Below, one piece after another: positions 16,593 to 24,623 of a stretch of DNA of 64,000 nt. The translations under genes and the position numbers were made by a program. Positions within the stretch are counted from its first letter, which is position 1. Each line of letters starts with the position of its first letter. The notes beneath the pieces are model-generated. The model saw only the letters and a program-made list of their open reading frames with translations. It did no database searches and had not been told where the DNA came from. Source of the DNA: Kitasatospora sp. NBC_01287 (GTDB lineage Bacteria; Actinomycetota; Actinomycetes; Streptomycetales; Streptomycetaceae); NCBI RefSeq assembly GCF_026340565.1, contig NZ_JAPEPB010000001.1, positions 2,828,501-2,892,500 of the forward strand, written 5' to 3'.

Positions 16593-17386
16593 CCGGCGAC
16601 GCCGAGGCCCACACCCTCGCCGGGGCCTACGCGGCCCACGCCCTGGCGGAGGACGAGCGAGCGGCGTTCGAACGCCACCTGGCGCAGTGCCCGGCCTGCG
16701 CGCTCGACGTGCGCGAGTTCACCGGAACGCTGGCCCGCCTGGGCGCGGCCGAGGCGGTCACCCCACCGCCCGAGCTACGCGCCCGGGTGCTCGCGGCGAC
16801 CAGCACCGTGCGCCAACTGCCACCCGAGACCACCGGCCCGCACCACCCCGACCCGCACCACCCCGACCCGCACCACCCCGACCCGCACCACCCCGACCCG
16901 CACCACCCCGCACCACCCCGCACCCGCCGCTGGAGCAGGTTCGCGCTCGCCGCCTGCCTCGCCCTGGCCGCCGCCCTCGGCGGGCTCGCGCTCCAGCAGC
17001 ACCAACGGGCCGACGACGTCTCGGCCCGCACCAGCCAACTGCAGGCGCAGCAGGCGCGGCTCGGTGGCCTGCTCGCCGCTCCCGACGCCCGCACCACCAG
17101 CACCAAGGTCGGCTCAGGAACCGGCACCGTCATCTGGTCGCGGGGCCAGGACCAGGCCGGCTTCCTCGCCCAGGGCCTGCCCGCCCCGGGCACCGGACGG
17201 GTCTACGAGCTCTGGTTCGACGACGCGGGCACCATGCGCCCCGCCGGCCTGCTCCCCACCACCACCGGCACCCTGCTGCTCAACGGCGGCCCGCACGGCG
17301 CCATCGGCGTCGGCATGACCCTGGAACCCACCGGCGGCTCACCGCACCCGACCACCACCCCGCTCTTCCTGCTGCCCCTCACCTGA
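16589..17386 (+). CDS. anti-sigma factor (RskA-type) with His-Pro repeat linker
   Basis: A 265-residue membrane anti-sigma factor. The N-terminal zinc anti-sigma domain has the H-x3-C-x2-C motif (FERHLAQCPACA, residues ~29-40). One transmembrane helix (FALAACLALAAALGGLAL, about 128-145) leads to a C-terminal extracytoplasmic RskA domain (VIWSRGQDQAGFLAQGLP ... VYELWFDDAGTMRPAGLL). Between zinc domain and membrane, a tandem 15-base repeat at about 16842-16912 encodes roughly five HHPDP units, an unusual His-rich cytoplasmic linker. Release probably requires regulated proteolysis. Its last 8 bases overlap the convergent terpene synthase gene. Confidence 0.9.
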   Translation: MTGDAEAHTLAGAYAAHALAEDERAAFERHLAQCPACALDVREFTGTLARLGAAEAVTPPPELRARVLAATSTVRQLPPETTGPHHPDPHHPDPHHPDPHHPDPHHPAPPRTRRWSRFALAACLALAAALGGLALQQHQRADDVSARTSQLQAQQARLGGLLAAPDARTTSTKVGSGTGTVIWSRGQDQAGFLAQGLPAPGTGRVYELWFDDAGTMRPAGLLPTTTGTLLLNGGPHGAIGVGMTLEPTGGSPHPTTTPLFLLPLT

Positions 17387-18314
17387 GCCGGCGGCGCGCG
17401 CCCCGCCGGGCACACAGACCGTCGGGCGGCCGGTACCTGGTGCTGGTGCGCGTCCACTCCGCCAGGGCCCGCACGAAATGGTCGAGGGCGCGAGCGAGTT
17501 CGGCCGTGACCGGGAAGGCCGCGTCGGGGCCGCCGAGTTCGGCGTCCTGCCGAATGGCGGTCATCAGGATCCACAGGCGGGCCCGCTCACCGGACAACTG
17601 CTCGCGCACCCGCTCCAGAGCCTCCGCCTCGGGCACCCCGGCCGCGACCAGCGCGGCTTGCGCGGTGAAGCGGTCATCGTCGTCGGCCGCGAGGTCGTTC
17701 GCGAGGGTGCCGCACGCCGAGAACGCGTCGAGCAGCCGGTGCATCCACAGGCCCCGCCACTGCGGGGTGACGCAACCCAGGGCCAGCTCCGTCCACATCG
17801 CGGCCAGCAGCATCCCGCCGTCGGTCGGACGCAGCGTCAGGTACTGGCGCAGGGTCGGCGTGCGGCTCACCCGCGCGAAGCCCTGCCGTTTCTCGGTCGC
17901 CGCCTGGATCCAGGCCTCCAGCTCGGACGCGTACCGATCCCACCAGTCGCCCGGCATCGCCGGCCGGGTCCAGCGGACCAGGTCCGCGAGCGCCCGCACC
18001 GCAGGATGGTCCTCGACCAGCTCGGCCGTGTCGCCGTCCAGGACCTCACGCAGTCGCATGACGAGGTACCTGACCGTCGCTGCGTCGGCTTCGCGCAGCT
18101 CCCGGTCGAGGAGGTCGTCCGTGCGCCACGTCCACAGCCCCCACCAGGTGGCGAGTTCCAGCGGCCTGCCGGTCGAGCCCCGCCACGCCTCCAGGAACAG
18201 GTCGACATAGCCATGCGCGAGGAAGCCCTCCGGGTCCGGGTGCAGCCCGTACCGCCGCAGGAAGGTCAGTGCGCCGGAGCGCAGGACCGGGCGCCGAGTG
18301 TCAGCGGCGGCCAT
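17379..18314 (-). CDS. class I terpene synthase family protein
   Basis: A 311-residue protein of the bacterial class I terpene cyclase fold. The Mg-binding aspartate-rich motif is WTWRTDDLLDRE (about residues 68-79). A second metal motif is ANDLAADDDDRFT, corresponding to the NSE triad N-D-L-x3-D-x3-E/D but with Asp-rich substitutions. A pyrophosphate-sensor-type arginine lies upstream (WTRPAMPGDWWDRY), and a C-terminal RY pair (STRYRPP) is present. ATG 18314 follows GGGGGAGGCGAG. A small gene ends with ATGA overlap upstream, so the two are translationally coupled. The product (mono-, sesqui- or diterpene) cannot be told from sequence. Confidence 0.75.
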   Translation of the reverse strand: MAAADTRRPVLRSGALTFLRRYGLHPDPEGFLAHGYVDLFLEAWRGSTGRPLELATWWGLWTWRTDDLLDRELREADAATVRYLVMRLREVLDGDTAELVEDHPAVRALADLVRWTRPAMPGDWWDRYASELEAWIQAATEKRQGFARVSRTPTLRQYLTLRPTDGGMLLAAMWTELALGCVTPQWRGLWMHRLLDAFSACGTLANDLAADDDDRFTAQAALVAAGVPEAEALERVREQLSGERARLWILMTAIRQDAELGGPDAAFPVTAELARALDHFVRALAEWTRTSTRYRPPDGLCARRGARRRLR

Positions 18315-18514
18315 CAACTCGCCTCCCCCACATGCTCGGGGCAGGCCGCCACGGCCCAGGTCAGACCGTCGACCGTCCGGTACCCGGCCACCGCCAGTCC
18401 GACAGTCGCCGGGCAGGCGATGCACTGCCGCTCGTGCAGCTGCGCATAGGTCAGGACTGTGTCCGCAGGCGGCGGCCCGGCGGAGGGCTGCGGCGGAGCC
18501 ACGAGATCTGCCAT
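18314..18514 (-). CDS. small Cys-containing protein coupled to the terpene synthase
   Basis: A 66-residue protein (MADLVAPPQPS start) whose stop overlaps the terpene synthase start (ATGA). It has a Pro-rich N-terminus and a compact region with CIACPATVG and AACPEHVG. These four residues (Cys, Cys, Cys, His) could bind one metal. Small proteins with this pattern are common and uncharacterised in streptomycetes. No strong ribosome binding site is present. Confidence 0.6.
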   Translation of the reverse strand: MADLVAPPQPSAGPPPADTVLTYAQLHERQCIACPATVGLAVAGYRTVDGLTWAVAACPEHVGEAS

Positions 18515-18575
18515 GCGACGACGGTAGAGACGACGCAGAGGCGTGCACCACAAGTGTGCGCGAACTTGCAAGCCG

Positions 18576-19436
18576 TCACCTGATCGAGTTGACCGCCGAC
18601 ATGATGATGGTCCGCGCTGCGGCACCGTAGACAGCCAGCGCCTCCAGTTCAGCGAAGGCGCGCACGTATTCATGGATCTCGCCCGGCTGCGTGACTGTGA
18701 GATGAGCAGAGACCAATTCGACGTTGACCTGTGCGTCATCGTAGATCGTGAAGGACTCGACCGGCCATCCAGCACCCCGGCTGGCACCAAGCGGGATGAT
18801 ACCGAGGCTGACCGAAGGAGTTGAAGCCATCGCGATGAGGTGGCCGAACTGGCCAGTCATGACGTCTGCATCACCGATGACGGTTCGCAGCACCCACTCC
18901 TCGATGAGGACGGCGAAGCGATGGTGGCCGGTATGCAGTACCTTCTGGCGGTCCATGCGGACGGCCAGCGCCTCATCGACGTCATTGTGGACACTGCGGA
19001 GCGCGACGATCGTCTCGAGAATCGCCCGAGTGTACGCAGGCGTCTGCAGCAGGCCTGGGACCACCCAGGACTGGTAAGCCCGGAAGCGCCGCGTTCGCTC
19101 GAAAAGCGGCAGAACGGCCTCCTGGGCACGCTTCAGCCCGGGACGCTCGATGCGGCGCCACTCGACGTAGGCGCCATCGATACCCCGGGCTGCAGCGATC
19201 AGATCTGCTGCCTGACTGGGAACGCCGCAGTGCAGAGTCCAGGCCCGGATGTCTGCATCGGACGGCATCGTGTGTCCGTGTTCGATTCGCGAGCATTTGG
19301 ACTCGTGCCAGCCGGCCAGCCGTGCAAGCGCCCGCGCGCTGAGTCCTCCGTCCTTTCGGATCTCACGCATGCGCAAGCCCAAGGCCTGCTTGGCCTGTTG
19401 GACGGCGGAGGAAGGCGAGCCGGCGGCAGACATCAT
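18576..19436 (-). CDS. XRE-family regulator of the Scr1/DUF5753 type
   Basis: The N-terminal ~75 residues are a helix-turn-helix of the Cro/CI class (LGLRMREIRKDGGLSARALARLAGWHESKCSRIEHGHTMP). Residues ~95-275 match the ligand-responsive DUF5753 domain of actinomycete Scr1-type regulators (FRAYQSWVVPGLLQTPAYTRAIL ... VLIEEWVLRTVIGDADVMTGQFGHL). The family has many copies per streptomycete genome, usually next to small DUF397-type partners; here the partners are a DUF6879 protein and a 69-residue protein. The gene follows its partner after 9 bases, an operon. Base composition is less GC-biased than its surroundings, suggesting separate ancestry. Confidence 0.85.
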   Translation of the reverse strand: MMSAAGSPSSAVQQAKQALGLRMREIRKDGGLSARALARLAGWHESKCSRIEHGHTMPSDADIRAWTLHCGVPSQAADLIAAARGIDGAYVEWRRIERPGLKRAQEAVLPLFERTRRFRAYQSWVVPGLLQTPAYTRAILETIVALRSVHNDVDEALAVRMDRQKVLHTGHHRFAVLIEEWVLRTVIGDADVMTGQFGHLIAMASTPSVSLGIIPLGASRGAGWPVESFTIYDDAQVNVELVSAHLTVTQPGEIHEYVRAFAELEALAVYGAAARTIIMSAVNSIR

Positions 19437-19445
19437 GGTGACCGG

Positions 19446-19961
19446 TCAGACCGGCCGGTACTCCTCGTGCGGGATGGCGCGGCCCCAGACCGCCTCGAAT
19501 GCTGTAGCGCACAGCTTGATGACTTCGGGATCCCTGACCAGTTCGTGGTCAATGAAGTTGCCATCGCCATCGAAGTGGTTGAGTAGCAGCACGGTGCCAT
19601 CGAACAGCCAGAAGTCGTTGCCGGGAAGTGCGATGCTGGTCGCTTGTCGGCGTGGCAACCAGCGTACGAGTTCACCTGAGGCCTCGTTGGCCGAGGTGAG
19701 ATCATGCTCGAAGCGGACGTAATCGCTGATGGGTTCCGAGACGATCCGGGCCCGACACACCGCCACACCGCGTTGGGTGGTCGAGGCGACTACCGCGAGC
19801 CAGGGACGCTCTGCTTCGGTCATCGCGGACAGGTCGAGCGTGTGTTCCTGCCAGGCGATGAACCGCGGGTCATCTCGCATGTACCCGTCGCGCATCTCCA
19901 GATGTACGGCCGAGGCCGTACAGGCGGCCATGAGGTCCTCGATCGAGGGCACCACGATCAC
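19446..19961 (-). CDS. DUF6879-family protein
   Basis: A 171-residue protein of the actinobacterial DUF6879 family, found next to XRE/DUF5753 regulators. Typical sequence includes MRDGYMRDDPRFIAWQ, AERPWLAVVASTTQRGVAVCRARIVSEPISDYVRFEH and FWLFDGTVLLLNHFDGDGNF. Function is unknown; because it pairs with a regulator, it may be the regulated effector or a co-sensor. GTG 19961 overlaps the upstream stop (GTGA). Confidence 0.8.
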   Translation of the reverse strand: MIVVPSIEDLMAACTASAVHLEMRDGYMRDDPRFIAWQEHTLDLSAMTEAERPWLAVVASTTQRGVAVCRARIVSEPISDYVRFEHDLTSANEASGELVRWLPRRQATSIALPGNDFWLFDGTVLLLNHFDGDGNFIDHELVRDPEVIKLCATAFEAVWGRAIPHEEYRPV

Positions 19962-20167
19962 CCGCTCACCTCCGGGAAGAACTGGATCATCCGCTTCGGG
20001 TATTCGATCACGGTCTCGTGCTCGGGCAGGTCGAGCTGTGCGAGCCGCTCTTGGTCGAGCACCTTCCAGCCTTGGATCAGGTAGTTGTCGGTCTCGTCGT
20101 CGTAATACAGCGTCGGGCTCTTGCCATCAGGGCTATTCGGGTCCTGTCCAAGCTTGTGCAGTGCCAT
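19958..20167 (-). CDS. small protein leading the DUF6879/XRE operon
   Basis: A 69-residue protein starting MALHKLGQDPNSPDGKSPTLYYDDE, behind GGAGG at ATG 20167. It is acidic and Tyr-rich with WKVLDQERLAQLDLPEHETVIEYPKRM, and has no membrane segment or cysteines. Its stop overlaps the DUF6879 start, so the three genes form one unit. Small partners of this kind occur with Scr1-type regulators, and it may be the DUF397 functional equivalent. Upstream, cttgcga is repeated directly (20238-20256), a candidate regulator site. Confidence 0.65.
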   Translation of the reverse strand: MALHKLGQDPNSPDGKSPTLYYDDETDNYLIQGWKVLDQERLAQLDLPEHETVIEYPKRMIQFFPEVSG

Positions 20168-20403
20168 CTTGGCCTCCACGGTCGCTGGTTGACGATCTCT
20201 GTGCTCAGGCTTGCACGCTGAGCGACCACTTTGCCAGAAGCTTGCGACAACTTGCGAGCGGCTGCCCAGGCACACGGAAGCGCCCCGCTCGGCCGAGGCC
20301 GGGCGGGGACGCGTGGTCAGTGGCGGGAGACGGGCAGGACTACGCAGGCTCTACGACTGCCTGGTTGATTTCGAAGCCAGCCTATCGGCACAGCATATGA
20401 CGA

Positions 20404-20435
20404 CTGCGGCGGAGCCGAATCCGACTCCGCCGCAG
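20404..20435. terminator. hairpin terminator downstream of proline dehydrogenase
   Basis: Eleven-base perfect arms (CTGCGGCGGAG / CTCCGCCGCAG) with a 10-base loop, 17 bases past the proline dehydrogenase stop on the minus strand. Confidence 0.75.
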
Positions 20436-20451
20436 CTGAACTGACGCTCCG

Positions 20452-21381
20452 TCAGCCCCTGGTAGCCATCGCCCGCAGGAAGAAGACCAGGTTCGCCGGA
20501 CGCTCGGCGAGCCGGCGCATGAAGTAGCCGTACCACTCCTGGCCGTAGGGCAGGTACACCCGCATGGTGTTGCCGGCCTCGGCCAGCCGCAGCTGCTCCT
20601 CGGGGCGGATGCCGTAGAGCATCTGGTACTCGAAGCTGTCGCGCGCGCGGCCGTTCCACTCGGCGAGCTGGCCGGCGATCTTGATCATGTTGGGGTCGTG
20701 CGAGGCGATCATCGGGTAACCCTCGCCCGCCATCAGCACCTTGAGGGCGCGGACGTAGGCCAGGTCGACGTCGTGCTTGCCCTGGAAGGCGACCGACTCC
20801 GGCTCCTTGTAGGCGCCCTTGCACAGCCGGACCCGGGAGCCGGCCGCGGCGAACTCCTTGCAGTCCTCCTCGGTGCGGCGCAGGTAGGCCTGCAGCACGA
20901 CACCCAGCCACGGGAAGTCGGCGCGCAGCTCGCGCGCGATGCCCAGCGTGGAGTCCGTGGTGGTGTGGTCCTCCATGTCCAGGGTGACCGTGGTGCCCGC
21001 GTCGGCCGCGGCCTCGCAGATCCGCCGGGCGTTCTCCAGCGCGATCTTCTCGCCGTCCACCGGCAGGAACTGGCCCACGGCGGAGAGCTTGACCGAGACC
21101 TCGGCGTTGGCGGCGAGGCCGGTCTCCTTGAGCGCGGCCAGCAGGAGCTCGTAGGCCTCGGCGGTGCCGGCGGCCTGCGCGGCGTCCTTGGTGTCCTCGC
21201 CGAGGTGGTCGAGCGTGACCCTGCGGCCGGTGGCGACCAGTTCGTCGGTGGCGGTGATGCCCTGGTCGAGCAGTTCGCCGGCGACGAACCGCTCGACTAT
21301 CGCGTGGGTCGGCGGGAACTTCTCCACGACGGTGCGCACCTGCGGCGAGCGGGAGGCGGCGAGGAGGGCGGAACGGAGCAT
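20452..21381 (-). CDS. proline dehydrogenase
   Basis: FAD-dependent oxidation of proline to pyrroline-5-carboxylate, the first step of proline catabolism. The 309-residue protein is a monofunctional TIM-barrel enzyme. Visible are SVKLSAVG, the TVTLDMEDHTTTDST strand, VVLQAYLRRTEED, RVRLCKGAYKEPE, and the C-terminal YLPYGQEWYGYFMRRLAERPAN containing the substrate-binding Rx2R pair. ATG 21381 follows AGGAG at 5 bases. It lies 90 bases downstream of pruA on the same strand, so the two steps are co-transcribed. Confidence 0.95.
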   Translation of the reverse strand: MLRSALLAASRSPQVRTVVEKFPPTHAIVERFVAGELLDQGITATDELVATGRRVTLDHLGEDTKDAAQAAGTAEAYELLLAALKETGLAANAEVSVKLSAVGQFLPVDGEKIALENARRICEAAADAGTTVTLDMEDHTTTDSTLGIARELRADFPWLGVVLQAYLRRTEEDCKEFAAAGSRVRLCKGAYKEPESVAFQGKHDVDLAYVRALKVLMAGEGYPMIASHDPNMIKIAGQLAEWNGRARDSFEYQMLYGIRPEEQLRLAEAGNTMRVYLPYGQEWYGYFMRRLAERPANLVFFLRAMATRG

Positions 21382-21471
21382 CGGTACTCCTGTGGGGGTG
21401 TACAGGGGGAGGCAGAAAAGGGTGGGGGCGGCGGTGAGGGTGGGCCGCCGCCCCCGGGGAGTGCGGCTCGG

Positions 21472-23100
21472 TCAGCCCATGTGCGGGTAGCGGTAGTCGG
21501 TCGGCGGGACGAAGGTCTCCTTGACCGAACGGGTGGAGGTCCAGCGCGCCAGGTTCTGCTTGGCGCCGGCCTTGTCGTTGGTCCCCGACGCCCGGCCGCC
21601 ACCGAAGGGCTGCTGGCCGACGACCGCGCCGGTCGGCTTGTCGTTGATGTAGAAGTTGCCGGCCGCGAAGCGCAGCTTGTGCATCGCGTCCTGGGCGGCG
21701 GCGCGGTCCTGGGCGATGATCGCGCCGGTCAGGCCGTAGGAGGAGACCGACTCCATCTGCGCGAGCATCTCGTCGTACTTCTCGTCCTCGTAGACGTACA
21801 CGGCGAGGATCGGGCCGAAGTACTCGTCGCGGAAGTACTCGGCCGCCGGGTCCGAGCAGACCAGCACGGTCGGGCGCACGAAGTAGCCCACCGAGTCGTC
21901 GTAGGTGCCGCCGGCCAGCACCTCGACCGACGGGTCGGCCTGGGCGCGGTCGATGGCGGCCTTGTTCTTGGCGAACGAGCGGTCGTCGATCACGGCGCTC
22001 ATGAAGTTCGCCAGGTCGGTGACGTCACCCATGGTCAGGCCCTCGACCTCGGCCTGGAACTCGTCCTTCAGCCCGGCCCAGATCGACGCGGGGACGTAGG
22101 CGCGCGACAGCGCCGAGCACTTCTGGCCCTGGAACTCGAAGGCCCCGCGGGTCATCGCGGTCTTCAGCACGGCCGGGTCGGCGGAGGGGTGGGCGACCAG
22201 GAAGTCCTTGCCACCGGTCTCGCCGACGATCCGCGGGTAGCTGCGGTAGCCGGCGATGTTGTTGCCGACCTCGCGCCACAGGTGCTGGAAGGTCGGGGTG
22301 GAGCCGGTGAAGTGGATGCCGGCCAGCGCCGGGTGCTTCAGCGCGACCTCGGAGACGGCCAGGCCGTCGCCGGTCACCATGTTGATGACGCCCTTGGGCA
22401 GGCCCGCCTCCTCCAGCAGCTCCATCAGCAGGTGCGCGGAGAACTGCTGGGTGGGGGACGGCTTCCAGAGCACCACGTTGCCCATCAGGGCCGGGGCGGT
22501 CGGCAGGTTGCCGGCGATGGCGGTGAAGTTGAACGGCGTGATCGCGTAGACGAAGCCCTCCAGCGGGCGGTGGTCACTGCGGTTCCACACGCCGTCGGAG
22601 GAGACCGGCTGCTCGGCGATGATCTGCCGGGCGAAGTGCACGTTGAAGCGCAGGAAGTCGATCAGCTCGCAGGAGGAGTCGATCTCGGCCTGCTGCGCGG
22701 TCTTGGACTGGCCGAGCATGGTCGCGGCGGCCAGCGTCTCGCGCCACGGGCCGGCCAGCAGGTCGGCGGCCTTGAGGAAGATCGCGGCGCGCGAGTCGAA
22801 GGAGAGCGCCTGCCAGGCGGGAGCGGCCGCCAGGGCAGTGTCGATGGCGTCCTGCGCGTCGCCCTGGGTGGCGTTGCGCAGGGTACCGAGCCGAGCCGCG
22901 TGGTTGTGCGGCTGGACGACGTGGATCTCGGTGCCGGCGCCCATCCGGCGCTCACCGTTGATCGTCATGGTCAGCTGGACGGGCTCCTGGCCCCCCAGCT
23001 CCTTCAGCTTGGCCTCCAGGCGGGCCCGTTCCGGGCTGCCGGGGGCGTAGCTGTGGACCGGCTCGTTCACCGGCGCGGGGACCTGGGTCACAGCGTCCAT
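21472..23100 (-). CDS. pruA: L-glutamate gamma-semialdehyde dehydrogenase
   Basis: Oxidises glutamate semialdehyde (from pyrroline-5-carboxylate) to glutamate with NAD; second step of proline use. The 542-residue enzyme has VVLWKPSPTQQFSA near the cofactor site, IHFTGSTPTFQHLW, GETGGKDFLVAHP with the conserved Glu, FEFQGQKCSALSRAYVP with the catalytic Cys, and a terminal PFGGGRASGTNDKAG. ATG 23100 lies behind GGAGAG. The PucR-type gene that would normally be its divergent neighbour lies 2.3 kb away behind an inserted gene pair. Confidence 0.95.
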   Translation of the reverse strand: MDAVTQVPAPVNEPVHSYAPGSPERARLEAKLKELGGQEPVQLTMTINGERRMGAGTEIHVVQPHNHAARLGTLRNATQGDAQDAIDTALAAAPAWQALSFDSRAAIFLKAADLLAGPWRETLAAATMLGQSKTAQQAEIDSSCELIDFLRFNVHFARQIIAEQPVSSDGVWNRSDHRPLEGFVYAITPFNFTAIAGNLPTAPALMGNVVLWKPSPTQQFSAHLLMELLEEAGLPKGVINMVTGDGLAVSEVALKHPALAGIHFTGSTPTFQHLWREVGNNIAGYRSYPRIVGETGGKDFLVAHPSADPAVLKTAMTRGAFEFQGQKCSALSRAYVPASIWAGLKDEFQAEVEGLTMGDVTDLANFMSAVIDDRSFAKNKAAIDRAQADPSVEVLAGGTYDDSVGYFVRPTVLVCSDPAAEYFRDEYFGPILAVYVYEDEKYDEMLAQMESVSSYGLTGAIIAQDRAAAQDAMHKLRFAAGNFYINDKPTGAVVGQQPFGGGRASGTNDKAGAKQNLARWTSTRSVKETFVPPTDYRYPHMG

Positions 23101-23207
23101 AAGGCGCGCGCTCTCCTTCGAGTCGTGGGGGTGGCCAGTGCGAGGGTCACACGCGGGCCATGGAGGAACGTTAAGCCCGCCGCCCGGCCCACTTGGTTGG
23201 CCGGGCG

Positions 23208-23255
23208 GCTAAAGTCGTTCGTTCGGAGTTGTCCACACGGACGAAGGCGGGGATG
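23208..23255 (+). promoter_or_regulatory. degenerate copy of the pucR promoter/start region
   Basis: From gctaaagtcgttcgttcgg to cggacgaaggcggggatg this stretch matches the region just upstream of the pucR gene (25368-25418) at roughly 80-85% of positions by eye. The match includes the purine ribosome-binding run and an ATG (23253). Here the ATG opens only a frame antisense to the monooxygenase. It looks like the original or duplicated 5' end of pucR left behind by an insertion. Confidence 0.6.
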
Positions 23256-23339
23256 TACCGCCGACCGGACGAACGGACGAACGACCGCCCCGCGCCCTCA
23301 GACGGGCCGACGGTCCGACGGCCAGACGGCCGGCAGCCC

Positions 23340-24563
23340 TCAGGCGGTCAGCCGCCGGTCCCAGTCGACCTGGTAGCGGTGCACCGGGCCGAACATCTTC
23401 TCGGGCCGCAGGAAGGTGCGCACCGCGACCGGCGCGACCAGGCGCAGCATCAGCCGGGCCGCCGGGCCCGCGGTCTTCTCGTTGTTGCTCCGCTCGGCCT
23501 GGGCGATGATCTTCTCCACCCGGGCCCGGCGCAGCGACTCGTAGCGGGCGAAGGCCACCGCCGGGTCGGGCAGGTCGCGCAGGCAGCGGGCCAGCTCGAC
23601 CGCCCCCTCCACGGCCAGCGAGGCGCCCTGGCCCGAGCTGGGCGAGGGCGCGTGCGCGGCGTCCCCGATCAGCACCAGCCGGCCGCGGTGCCAGCGCGGC
23701 ACCCTGGGCATGATGTGCAGCGAGCCGACGTTGACCAGCTGCTCGGGCGCGACCCCCCGCAGGATCTCGGCGGCCGGGTGGTCGCCCGCGTGCTGCTCGC
23801 GCAGCCGGGCCAGCCAGTCGGCGGCGGGCGTCTCGCGGGCCTGGGCGGCGGTCAGCTCCTCGGCCCGCTTCACGTTGCTGAACCAGGCGGTGCCGCCGCC
23901 GGGCAGCGCCCACCAGCCGAAGAAGGCCTGCCGCCCGTTGGCGAAGTGCATCGTGTCGGTGCGCGCCGCCGGGCCGCTCAGGGTGTGCCCGCTGAGGCCG
24001 CCCAGCCCGATCAGTCCGGTGTTGCGCGGGCCGGGCGCGGCCGGGTCGATCAGCGTGCGCACGGTGGAGCGGACGCCGTCCGCGCCGATCAGCACGTCGC
24101 CCTCGGCGCTGGTGCCGTCCGCGAAGTGCGCGGTGACCCCGTCGGGCCGCTCGGCCACGTCGACCAGCCGCTTGCCGTACTCGACCGTGATGCCCACCTC
24201 GCGCAGCCGCCGCTCCAGCACGGCGTACAGGTCGGTGCGCCACATCGCCAGGCCCGGCGGCAGTCCGGGCACCCCGCCGAACTCGGCGATCCGGCGGCCG
24301 TTCGGATCGTCCATCAGCATCCGCTGGATCGGCTGGCCGATCGCGCGCACCTGCTCGTCCAGCCCGAGCAGCCGCAGCGCGGCCAGCCCGTTCGGCGCGA
24401 TCATGAAGGCGCCGCCCACCCCCTGCGCGGTGGTGGGGTAGGCCTCCAGGACCGTGGCCCGGATGCCCGCCTTGTGCAGCGCCAGTGCCATCGCGGGCCC
24501 CGCGATGCCACCCCCGACCACCAGCGCCGTCCTCGTGCCGTGCGTTCCCGTCGCGTTCACCAT
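23340..24563 (-). CDS. FAD-dependent monooxygenase
   Basis: A 407-residue flavoprotein of the PHBH/UbiH-like class A group. It has the N-terminal dinucleotide motif VVGGGIAGPAMALALHKAG (GxGxxG), DVLIGADGVRSTVR (the DG motif) around residue 150, and RLVLIGDAAHAPSPSSGQGASLAVEGAVEL (the GD motif) near 285. It would hydroxylate an aromatic or polyketide-like substrate using NAD(P)H and O2. The adjacent PadR regulator gene precedes it on the same strand (60-base gap), and a palindrome sits at its start. Substrate unknown; possibly a detoxification cassette. Confidence 0.88.
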   Translation of the reverse strand: MVNATGTHGTRTALVVGGGIAGPAMALALHKAGIRATVLEAYPTTAQGVGGAFMIAPNGLAALRLLGLDEQVRAIGQPIQRMLMDDPNGRRIAEFGGVPGLPPGLAMWRTDLYAVLERRLREVGITVEYGKRLVDVAERPDGVTAHFADGTSAEGDVLIGADGVRSTVRTLIDPAAPGPRNTGLIGLGGLSGHTLSGPAARTDTMHFANGRQAFFGWWALPGGGTAWFSNVKRAEELTAAQARETPAADWLARLREQHAGDHPAAEILRGVAPEQLVNVGSLHIMPRVPRWHRGRLVLIGDAAHAPSPSSGQGASLAVEGAVELARCLRDLPDPAVAFARYESLRRARVEKIIAQAERSNNEKTAGPAARLMLRLVAPVAVRTFLRPEKMFGPVHRYQVDWDRRLTA

Positions 24564-24569
24564 GGTTCC

Positions 24570-24586
24570 ACTGACCCCCAGTCAGT
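24570..24586. promoter_or_regulatory. ACTGAC-N5-GTCAGT operator before the monooxygenase
   Basis: A perfect inverted repeat of 6-base arms, 6 bases upstream of the monooxygenase ATG. The same half-site occurs in front of the padR gene, so it is probably bound by the PadR protein and would block translation-proximal transcription. Confidence 0.6.
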
Positions 24587-24623
24587 TCGGATGCGCCCAG
24601 GACCTGTGCGGGCCAGGGCCTCT

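Noticed and set aside
16840..16915. Possible CRISPR-like array because of regular repeats
   Set aside because: The repeat has no spacers and translates to HHPDP in a real gene.
20698..23376. 892-codon plus-strand frame
   Set aside because: Antisense to proline dehydrogenase and pruA, with Gly/Arg/Val-rich shadow composition.
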